From assembly GCA_918797485.1 (NCBI GenBank), contig CAKKNE010000005.1, forward strand, positions 3,348,001-3,412,000: a DNA stretch of 64,000 nucleotides, written 5' to 3'. Below are positions 57,353-64,000 of the stretch, piece by piece (position 1 is the first letter of the stretch; every line of letters begins with the position of its first letter). The position numbers and the translations under genes are program-made. This DNA is from Pelagomonas calceolata. Its lineage: Eukaryota > Sar > Pelagophyceae > Pelagomonadales > Pelagomonadaceae. The notes under the pieces are model-generated. The model was not told where the DNA came from and ran no database searches. It was given only the letters and a program-made list of their open reading frames with translations.

Positions 57353-57813
57353 ATGCGTCTCGCGCGCAGCCAGCGTAGTCCTTGTTCGCACCTTCATGAT
57401 GTGCCGGGGCCAGCTCCAGCAAAAACGCCCGTCCAGTACGCTCCCGCTGCGGTGAAAAAAGCAAGCTCGGTGAAGTCCGGCTGTTTAGCCCGGTTGCGGG
57501 GCCGCTTCCGCCCCCCACGCCGTCAACGCGACGACTATGACCCACACACCCCGCGCCCCACATTTTGGAACGGCTTTCCGCCCCCCGGCCGTCGACGCGA
57601 AACCGCCCGCAGGCGAATTTCATAGGAGCCCTGCTCCTGGCGGCGGCCTACGGCTTCCTGAACCAGCCGGCGCCGCCGCAGCCCGTGCTCCGCGAGGCCA
57701 CCATCGTTAACGCCGAGGAGGCGACGTTCTTCGACGTCGGCCTCGACGACGCGTCCATCCCCTTCGACGACGGCATCACGGCCGCGCGCAAGTGCGGCTT
57801 TTGTATGGGCTGA
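57353..57813 (+). CDS. small protein with a hydrophobic helix, unknown
   Basis: Two exons, 57353-57469 and 57613-57813, giving 105 residues. Basic N-terminus, PVQYAPAAVKKASS|ANFIGALLLAAAYGFLNQP (one TM helix or lumen signal), then NAEEATFFDVGLDDASIPFD and a CGFCMG end. Splicing at GTGAAGTC is phase 0. The N-terminal part is only weakly protein-like; exon 2 is better supported. The CxxC end could bind a metal or form a disulfide. Confidence 0.45.
57470..57612 (+). mobile_element. introner-like intron
   Basis: 143 nt: donor GTGAAGTC, internal CACGCCGTCAACGCGACG and GGCCGTCGACGCG, acceptor CCGCCCGCAG. Phase 0. Confidence 0.55.
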
Positions 57814-58191
57814 GCCGGAGACACCAACTGCCCGGTTGGTGGCCTCTAGATCGGACCCGAGCTTTGCGGCCCCGACCACGCCCACATGACCCCCGCCGCG
57901 CCAAAGCCGGCGCGCCGGGGCGAGCCGCGTCGTCGACACGCGGGGCCGCGCCCTCTCGAACAAGTTCCCGTCCCCTATTCCCCAACCGGCCGCGCCGTTC
58001 TCGGCGCGCTCTTTGGCGTGCTCGCCCACGTGCCGGCCCATCCCCTCTCTCTACTACCGCCGCCGCCTACCCGCCGCGCGCGCCGGGGCTCCCTCAAAAG
58101 ACATAAGGTCGAGCCTCGAAATTTGCTTGTCCTGTTTCACACACCGCACGCGCCGCCGATATGACTTAGACTTGGGGTCGGGAGCGCGGCT
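57814..58191. other. spacer between convergent genes
   Basis: 378 bases, GC-rich, no supported gene; ORFs on both strands are Arg/Pro-rich shadows. Confidence 0.35.
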
Positions 58192-58679
58192 CTAGGCGCC
58201 GCCCATCGCGAACGTGTTTTTCGCGACAGCGATCTCCTTGACGATCTCGCAGATCTCGGGCTTGAGGCTCGCTCCGCCAACTAAGAAGCCGTCGATGTCC
58301 GGGTAGTTCGAGAGCTCGGGGGCGTTCTCGGCCGTCGCGGAGCCGCCGTACTGGATGCGGATCTCCTGCGCGGTCTTCTCGTCGACGTACTCCTCGATCC
58401 AGTCGCGGATGCCCTTGTCTGCGATGGGACACACAGTAAGAGTGGCTGCTGGTATACATATGGGACGCGGTCGCGCCACGGGTCTCTTGCGCCTGCTCGG
58501 CCGTCGCCGCGACGCCCGTGCCGATGGCCCAGACGGGCTCGTACGCGATGACGATGGACGAGCTCGGGCAACGACGCGGCCGTCGCGGGATTGCATTTCC
58601 AGTTGCCGCCGACTATCGGTCGCCGCGTCGAGTAATGACGCGACGTCGGTCTGAGTCCTCTCGCGACGCGACTGAGCAT
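58192..58679 (-). pseudogene. tpi: triose-phosphate isomerase with the central part missing
   Basis: N-terminal mitochondrial-type leader ([20 protein letters not shown]) and the TPI start [20 protein letters not shown] are followed with no gap, and in another frame, by [20 protein letters not shown], the segment carrying the catalytic Glu. An intron (58419-58479) then joins [18 protein letters not shown], and the end [26 protein letters not shown] is intact. About 130 residues (including the catalytic His) are gone and the join is out of frame, so this copy cannot make an active enzyme. The remaining parts are well conserved, so the loss is recent, or an assembly artefact. Confidence 0.78.
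58419..58479 (-). mobile_element. short intron in TPI pseudogene
   Basis: 61 nt on the minus strand, donor GTGGCGCG, acceptor CCCATCGCAG. The join restores the TPI sequence QETH|KGIRDW, showing the gene was once properly spliced. Confidence 0.65.
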
Positions 58680-58941
58680 AGTTTATGTGCTGCAAAAAAA
58701 GCCTGGTCTGCCTCAGTTTTGTTAAAGCTCTCGGAGGAGGCAGAAAGATCGATCGCGCTACACCACGCGCAGAATCGTACTTGTAGCGTCGCGTTTGGAC
58801 CAGCCTGAGACCCGGTGGGCAACTCGCGCCCGCGCTGGCAATCGAGGCTGGGGGCAAAACGGGTTTTCCACGTACTTGTCGCTACGCCGCCGCGCCATCG
58901 CCGCGAAGGGATTCATCACGCCGCGAAAAACTCTATGCTTC

Positions 58942-60428
58942 TTACGCGAGCGCGTCCCGCAGCCAGTTCAAAGCCCCGCGGAGGCACCGCGCCGCCGGGT
59001 AGGACATGTCCCGCGGCACGCCGACCCTATCCCTGACATAAGCCAGCGACGCTCGAATATCATTCCTCATGGACTCGTCCAAGGCTTTCAGGGACGACAC
59101 GTCAACAGACGTGTCGCAGTCCCCGACGAGGCACGCGCCGATGACTAATAAAGCCTCTTGTACCTTCTCCAGCACGACGCCCTCGGCCGGCTTCGCGTAG
59201 GGGTCGGCTAGTCGAGCCCGGTCCGGCCGCATGAAGCTCCAGCCGCCCTCCTTTCCCGCGCCTCTCGCCGCGAAGCGGGCTACATTCTCGAGGTTCTCCA
59301 ACACATGATACGCGGCCTCGTAGGGCGCGTCCTGTTCAAAAGCGCCCCAGCCCGGCTGCAACTTGTCGGAGGGGGCGTCCGACGACGATAAGGGCGGGAG
59401 TGGCAAACGCCACGCGGCGTCGCCGCCGTCCAAGGCCCGTCGAATAGTCTGCTGCTCCTTCGAGCCGTCGTCGACGCCTGCGCGGGACGACGCCGTCGCG
59501 ATAGACTCTCCGACGGCCACGTCGATGGCGTCGATCGAGGCGACGTGGTCTCAGGAAGACGCCATCGACGCGGAGTCCTGCCGTTGCCGTACTGGGGCGG
59601 GATGTCGTTCGCGTGCGTGTACCAGTCGCTCCTCGACGCCGAGTACGAGGGCCTTTGCTCGAAGGCCTCGAACCAAGCATCGATGTGCTTCCACCGCCCA
59701 CCCCGCAACGTGTCGCCCTTCCAGTAGGCCACGGACGCGGCCATCCGCTCCACATGGCTGACATATTGGAGGTCCACGATGCCCGGGCCCTCGCTCTCGA
59801 GGAACCACGGGCCACTCGTCTTCGCGAGGGCTCCGTCGACCTCGTCGAGGCACGACTCGAACTGTCTTTTAGAACCCCAGCCCCCGCGAAACACGTAGTC
59901 GCACCATACTCTAAATAACTTCCGTTCGAGCTGGAGCAACGCTCTAGCTCGTTGGAACTCGTCCGAGTCGCGCGGTGGTAACGTAGGAACCTCCGGAAAC
60001 GTGTCGTCCAACATGGCCATGATGTCCAGGGACTCGGTCCACATCTGGCCGTCGAGCTCCAATGCCGGTAAGAAGCCACCGGGCACCTTGCTTGTGAAGG
60101 ACTGGGGCTTCTCCCCATAACTCCTCATATTGATGAGCTGCACGTCGTAATTAATCTGCTTCTCTTCCAACAACATCCAGAGCTTCTGGCAGTAGGGGCA
60201 CCAGGCCGCGCTGTCGCGGTAGAACGTGACCCGTGTCGGCTTTTGCTCGTCAAAAATACGTTTCAACGACGCGCGGTGCGGCGAGCCCTTCCCTTCGGCT
60301 CGCAGCGCGAATTCCTGGGAGATGCTCGCGCCGGCGGGTGTGGCCTTGAGCTTGTCCAGCAGTTGCGCGCGCTGGGCGCTGAGGCTCGCCGCCATCCCTA
60401 GCTGCACCGCGGTGACGAGTCGGCGCAT
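58942..60428 (-). CDS. glutathione S-transferase family protein with C-terminal extension
   Basis: Two exons, 60428-59582 and 59477-58942, giving 460 residues. Met at 60428. After a leader, a thioredoxin-like GST_N domain: TRVTFYRDSAAWCPYCQKLW with a CPYC active site, VPGGFLPALELDGQMWTESL with the cis-Pro/ES glutathione contact. GST_C helices: ALLQLERKLFRVWCDYVF, GPGIVDLQYVSHVERMAASV, WFEAFEQRPSYSASRSDWYT. A further 190 residues (AAYHVLENLENVARFAARGA; DMSYPAARCLRGALNWL) resemble the extension of plant/algal plastid GST-like proteins. The CPYC suggests thiol-transferase (omega/lambda-like) chemistry. Confidence 0.85.
59478..59581 (-). mobile_element. GC-AG introner in GST gene
   Basis: 104 nt on the minus strand: donor GCAGGACT then CCGCGTCGATGGCGT, two GACGCCATCGACG words, acceptor TCCCGCGCAG. 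The GC donor gives YGNG|VDDGSK; a GT donor 12 nt later would also keep frame, adding four residues. Confidence 0.65.
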
Positions 60429-60712
60429 CGACGACTTAGCAGTGACACTTGTTCCGGCCCGCCGTGCGCTACGGCAGCGTTGTGGCGGCCACGTATTGGC
60501 TGCACCGGCCACGTCTAGGCGCGGCGGTGGCGACAGCACGGCCACGTGCACTGCCACTGCAAAGCTTGCAGCTCGCCTCACAGGTCTGCAAGCTGCAGTT
60601 CCGCTGCGGCCACGCTATACGCAGTCGCAGGAATACTGGAGCCGTCTCTACGAGAGCTGTGAGGCTTCGTAGGGCCGCTCCGCGAGTGCTTACGACACGG
60701 AGAGCAAGCAGA

Positions 60713-60736
60713 GCTAGCGGCCTGTAAGACACTAGC
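60713..60736 (-). promoter_or_regulatory. 24-bp conserved upstream element, consensus copy
   Basis: On the minus strand exactly GCTAGTG, TCTTACAGGC, CGCTAGC, 285 bp upstream of the GST Met and pointing towards it. Sits in the 60429-61006 spacer next to the repeat at 60738-60900. Confidence 0.75.
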
Positions 60737-60737
60737 A

Positions 60738-60900
60738 ACGGGGAACCCTGCGACGTAACTAGCCTGAGCCTGAGCGTAATTAGCCTGAGACTGAGCGCTA
60801 GTCCTAGCACCGTAACAATTAAAACTGAGCCTGAGCGGGGAACGGGAGGGGTACGGGGGACCCCGCGACGTAACTAGCCTGAGCCTAAAAGCAAACGACA
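60738..60900. repeat. tandem cctgagcctgagc repeat
   Basis: gcgacgtaactagcctgagcc occurs at about 60751 and 60868 (read as gcgacgtaac then tagcctgagcc), with agcctgagcctgagcg, agcctgagactgagcg and gagcctgagcgg variants between. A worn tandem duplication of about 118 bp. Confidence 0.55.
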
Positions 60901-61006
60901 CGCTGCCTAGCACCGCTCAGCTGAGGATTTCTGTTGATAATCTAGTGTCATTTTAGTAAGCTAGGAAATATAGGAAATAGGAAAAAAGTCGACGGAAGGG
61001 GGCGGC

Positions 61007-62944
61007 TCAGATGAGCGCCGTCTGGGTCTGGCAGCGGTCGCCCATGTAGCCCTCGAAGCACTCGCACTCGCCGGACGAGTAGTCGCACTTGCCGCGGCGG
61101 CCGCACTCGAACGAGTTGTAGTCGGCCTGGACCGTCTCCTTGACGCTCGAGAGGATGTCCGGGTGCGCGCTTAGTTGAGGGGCGCTGCTGCCCAGGAGAT
61201 ATACTTTTGTCCCGTCGGCGATTGTCGCCGCGGTCGTTCCGACTTGACCGCGGAGTACAGTAAGATCGTTAGTAGAGACGCCGGTCACCTTTAGGACCTC
61301 GCTGCCGATTAGGATGTAATCGTTGGCAGCCGCACCAAGACCGCCAGTGTTCGGATCCACCGCAATAGTTGTATCACTAGCAGTATAGCCAGCACCGTTA
61401 TCGACTTCTGACTCGGCCAAGAGATATACTTTCGCCCCATCGGCGTGCGCAACAGCCGTCGTGCCGTCTTGAGCGCGGATTACTGTCAATTTGTTAGTAG
61501 CAACGTTAGTCACTACCATAACCTCGCTGCCGATCCGGATGTAAGAATTAACAACCGCACCAAGACCGCCAGTGTTCAAAGTCACGTCAATATCTGTATC
61601 ACTAACAGCACCCCCATTAGTAGCAGCATTACCGGTAGCAATAGTCGTCTCAGTCGGTGGAGGTGCCTTGAAGTATTCCGCCGCCGTCGAGGCCACCAAG
61701 GCGGACTTGAGCTGGACCGGGTCCGACAGCTGGGGCGTGCAGCCGGAGCCGCACTTGTCGGCCTCGACCTCCAGGAGGTACTGGGGGCCCGCGACGGACG
61801 ACCCGGTGAACTCGACCTCGCACTTCACGGACGGGTAGTACGTGCTGACGCCCGCGGCCCATTCGTAGGTGCAGGTCACGTCGCAGTCATCGATGACGTA
61901 GTTCGGGAGCTCGTGCAGAGCCGTCTTCACGGCCAGCGACGTCGTCAACGGCGCGGTGGCGCGGCCGGCGGCCACGAATAAATCGGCTTCCACCTGTTGG
62001 TACGCGAGACCAGTGAATGGGCTCGTGGCTCCGGTGTCAACCAGGTACTGAACGCCAGCTCCGATGGCAAGAAGATCATCCCTTGTCGCCGCGGATATCG
62101 CTCCGAGGTCATACAGCCCCTGCACGGCGGCCGTCGCGATCGACGTGACGATGATGGGCTTCGTCGTGTAGGACTGGTTGAGCTTCGACGTGAAGGTGAG
62201 GGCGAACGACTTGTCGAAGAGGTCGGCGAAGCACGCGTCGGTGATGGTCTCGTCGCTAGCTGCGCCGCACTGCGTCGCGCCGTCCTTCGCGATGCCGTCG
62301 CCGAGCGCGCCGGCGCCGATGAGCGTCACGGTCTGCGTCTGGTTCTTGCGCGCCTGGTCCAGGTTGTTGCGCTCGTCCATGACGTCGTTGCCCTGGGGGC
62401 ACATGCGGCGCGAGCAGTCGATGTCCGTGTAGCCCGGCTCGCAGACGCACATGCGCACCTTGCCCGAGTCCCAGTTGGGCATCTGGGGGACCTTGGCGGC
62501 GCCGACGCCGATGCCATTGGCAACTATGTTGCCGTTGGCATCGGGGACGCCGGCGTAGTCGCCGTAGACGGTGCCGAAGGTCACGTCCTCGGCGTAGACG
62601 CACTTGCCGTGGCCCGAGCAGTCGTTCGGGCAGGTCTGGAGGCCGCAGCCGCGGCCCGCGTAGCCCTCGAAGCACTCGCAGTCGCCCGAGCCGCGGTCGC
62701 AGACGCCGACGCCGGCGCACTCGGCGTACGTGTGGATGTTGCCCGTCTTGTCGGGGCCGGCCGACCAGGCGACCTGGTAGGGGCAGCGGCGGTCCGAGCA
62801 GTCGCCGCCGTCCTGGTCGCCCATGACCCAGTCCTGGTAGCACGTGCACGTGTCGTCGGCGCCGCACGTGCCGTGGCCGCTGCACGAGTTCGGGCAGGCG
62901 GCGTGCGCCGTGGTGGCCGCGAGGGCGAGGAGGGCGAGCTTCAT
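61007..62944 (-). CDS. secreted EGF-domain protein with two internal 65-residue repeats
   Basis: 645 residues. Signal peptide MKLALLALAATTAHA. Tenascin-type EGF modules: CPNSCSGHGTCGADDTCTCY, CAGVGVCDRGSGDCECFEGY, CPNDCSGHGKC...CVCEPGYTDIDCSRRMCPQG, and a last one at the C-terminus (CGRRGKCDYSSGECECFEGY). The middle has a beta-rich region with paired Cys. Two tandem units, at about 61404-61607 and 61186-61384 on the minus strand, each contain NTGGLGA, then (I/L)IGSEV, then L(T)V(I/L)R, then DG.KVYLL; about 60 % identical. Their DNA is clearly lower in GC than the rest of the gene. Probably cell-surface or extracellular matrix. Confidence 0.8.
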   Translation of the reverse strand: MKLALLALAATTAHAACPNSCSGHGTCGADDTCTCYQDWVMGDQDGGDCSDRRCPYQVAWSAGPDKTGNIHTYAECAGVGVCDRGSGDCECFEGYAGRGCGLQTCPNDCSGHGKCVYAEDVTFGTVYGDYAGVPDANGNIVANGIGVGAAKVPQMPNWDSGKVRMCVCEPGYTDIDCSRRMCPQGNDVMDERNNLDQARKNQTQTVTLIGAGALGDGIAKDGATQCGAASDETITDACFADLFDKSFALTFTSKLNQSYTTKPIIVTSIATAAVQGLYDLGAISAATRDDLLAIGAGVQYLVDTGATSPFTGLAYQQVEADLFVAAGRATAPLTTSLAVKTALHELPNYVIDDCDVTCTYEWAAGVSTYYPSVKCEVEFTGSSVAGPQYLLEVEADKCGSGCTPQLSDPVQLKSALVASTAAEYFKAPPPTETTIATGNAATNGGAVSDTDIDVTLNTGGLGAVVNSYIRIGSEVMVVTNVATNKLTVIRAQDGTTAVAHADGAKVYLLAESEVDNGAGYTASDTTIAVDPNTGGLGAAANDYILIGSEVLKVTGVSTNDLTVLRGQVGTTAATIADGTKVYLLGSSAPQLSAHPDILSSVKETVQADYNSFECGRRGKCDYSSGECECFEGYMGDRCQTQTALI

Positions 62945-63259
62945 GAGTGGCGGGTTCGCGGGGCGGCGTCGATGCCAGAGAAGAGGGGCTGCCCCCAGAT
63001 TGCTTTTCTTTTATTGCTCCCACTCCCCGCAGCGCGTGGAGATGGGACAGTTGCGCGTGTGGCGGGGTCGTGGGACGCGGCGAGGCGTTCGCTGGTTTTT
63101 TTGGGAGGCGGGTGGCGGAGAGGCTGATACGATCTGGGCGCAGCGGCACTCCAAAAGTAAAGTATCGGGGAGTGAGAGGTGAACTCATGAGAGAGCCCCG
63201 GAACGCATTTGAATTACTACGTATGCACAACATAGAAACTTATTCACCACAAAAAACAA
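62945..63259. other. spacer between EGF-protein and TTL genes
   Basis: 315 bases, no supported gene and no 24-bp element; AT-rich towards 63240 at the 3' end of the TTL-like gene. Confidence 0.35.
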
Positions 63260-64000
63260 CTACAACCCGCGACACGCGCGCGGCTCCGGCGTCGCCCCGC
63301 CGTTCGCGAGGACCTCGAAGCCTCGAGCCTCAGCAAGAGCAATCGCCGCCGCGTGGGGCGGCTTTTCGTTATACGAAGCGTCCTTGACGGCGAACACGAC
63401 GTCCAGCAGGTCGGGCACGAGCTTCAGGACGACGTCGCGCACGGCCTTCGTATTTGTGGGCAGGCCGCAGCCGCTCTGCACTTCCGAGAGGTACACATTC
63501 AGGTTGGCGTCGATCATGACGTCCAAACCCAGCAAAATAAACGCGTCGTGCGTCTCGCGCGGCTCGAGCAGATGCTTTTCGGTACTTTCGTAGGCCCGCC
63601 AGACGTCTTGGATCGTCTTGCGGATGTGGCAGTCGACGTAGGCCGCGGGGTCAGCGGGCCATCCTTCTCGTTTCTCCGACGAAAGTTGGTCCCACAGCTC
63701 TTGCATCGATCTTCGCGTCGATTCGTCATGGGAACTATGGCCGCCCTGCTGCTGCGCCGCATTTGTTAGGTGAGTGCCCTTGCCTCCACCCGTGAAGTTC
63801 GACGCCGACACCCGCAAAGTACCGCCTCCGTAAAGGACGAGCTCCGGTCGAAACGACGCGACGACCCAGTAGACCCGCAGATCAAACTTCCTGCCATCAG
63901 GGGTCAGTAGCAAATCAGACACGTATCTTTGAGCTAATCTATCTTTCATTGATCTTTTCACAGAAGTACCATCTAACACATCCCTAGCGTTCTGCACTAA
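63260..64000 (-). CDS. tubulin-tyrosine-ligase-like protein (5' part outside window)
   Basis: About 246 residues visible; the frame is open to the window end. TTL/ATP-grasp signature: QRYVSDLLLTPDGRKFDLRV, YWVVASFRPELVLYGGG, VSASNFTGGGKGTHLTNAA, FILLGLDVMIDANLNVYLSE with the metal-binding 'E.Q/N' as EVQSGCGLPT. TTLL enzymes add Tyr, Glu or Gly to tubulin and other proteins using ATP. The C-terminal 50 residues are helical and unremarkable. Confidence 0.88.
   Translation of the reverse strand, partial: LVQNARDVLDGTSVKRSMKDRLAQRYVSDLLLTPDGRKFDLRVYWVVASFRPELVLYGGGTLRVSASNFTGGGKGTHLTNAAQQQGGHSSHDESTRRSMQELWDQLSSEKREGWPADPAAYVDCHIRKTIQDVWRAYESTEKHLLEPRETHDAFILLGLDVMIDANLNVYLSEVQSGCGLPTNTKAVRDVVLKLVPDLLDVVFAVKDASYNEKPPHAAAIALAEARGFEVLANGGATPEPRACRGL

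Noticed and set aside
61997-63127. 376-codon plus-strand ORF antisense to the EGF-protein gene
   Set aside because: Val/Ala/Arg-rich mirror of Cys-rich EGF codons; no start context or domain.
1-64000. CRISPR arrays, tRNA or rRNA genes
   Set aside because: No regularly spaced short repeats with unique spacers, no convincing tRNA A/B boxes and no rRNA-like stretches were found by reading.

Overview
The window is nuclear DNA of a GC-rich, compact eukaryotic alga, most likely a pelagophyte (Aureococcus/Pelagomonas-like stramenopile). Three things support this. There is a fucoxanthin-chlorophyll a/c type antenna gene at 53370-54014. Several plastid enzymes and proteins have N-terminal secretory or ASAFAP-like leaders (1-deoxyxylulose-5-phosphate synthase, ribulose-phosphate epimerase, a 198-residue plastid protein). 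Short inverted-repeat introns match the 'introner elements' known from Aureococcus. No bacterial operons, CRISPR arrays or tRNA genes were recognised. All functional calls are from reading motifs; no database search was run.

Layout. 1-10 kb: a TPR-SPRY-CS protein (cut by the window edge), a small probable thylakoid-lumen protein, an ankyrin protein with a protist 'SHTW...RGWCR' domain, a Ser/Thr kinase, a MYND/RING-CH/TPR protein and an ArfGAP with three PDZ domains. 10.6-18.5 kb: a Rad5/HLTF-like SNF2-RING gene whose 3' end is duplicated 4.3 kb away, with an orphan 904-residue gene between the copies. 18.8-29 kb: a small secreted protein, DXS, a glycosyltransferase, a secreted protein, RPE and a plastid protein. 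29-37.5 kb: Mpv17 family, an ion-channel-like membrane protein, a RING-CH/TPR paralogue, EMC4, a peroxiredoxin homologue lacking the peroxidatic Cys, a DUF547 protein and a SpoU methyltransferase. 37.7-39.3 kb is gene-poor and repetitive. 39501-47018 is a 7.5-kb DNA transposon with perfect 60-bp terminal inverted repeats and two divergent multi-exon genes; it abuts the 3' piece of a truncated cellular gene. 47-64 kb: a Cys-rich membrane protein, an importin-beta, a small plastid protein, the antenna protein, a basic helical protein, an ankyrin/coiled-coil protein, a triose-phosphate isomerase with its middle deleted, a GST, an EGF-domain secreted protein and a partial tubulin-tyrosine-ligase-like gene.

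Two genome-scale signals stand out. (1) Introners: at least fifteen short introns in host genes, plus several in the transposon, of which one subset has CTGTGTGGAAATC...GATTTCCACACAG ends and 8-bp target duplications. Splicing exactly from the start of the left duplication to the start of the right one restores the reading frame. The donor is therefore the first two bases of the duplication (GT or GC), and the element supplies the acceptor; this gives real GC-AG introns. (2) A 24-bp, orientation-conserved element (arms GCTAGTG and CGCTAGC around core TCTTACAGGC) recurs 40-300 bp upstream of about ten unrelated genes, reading towards the gene, and looks like a core-promoter or transcription-factor site.
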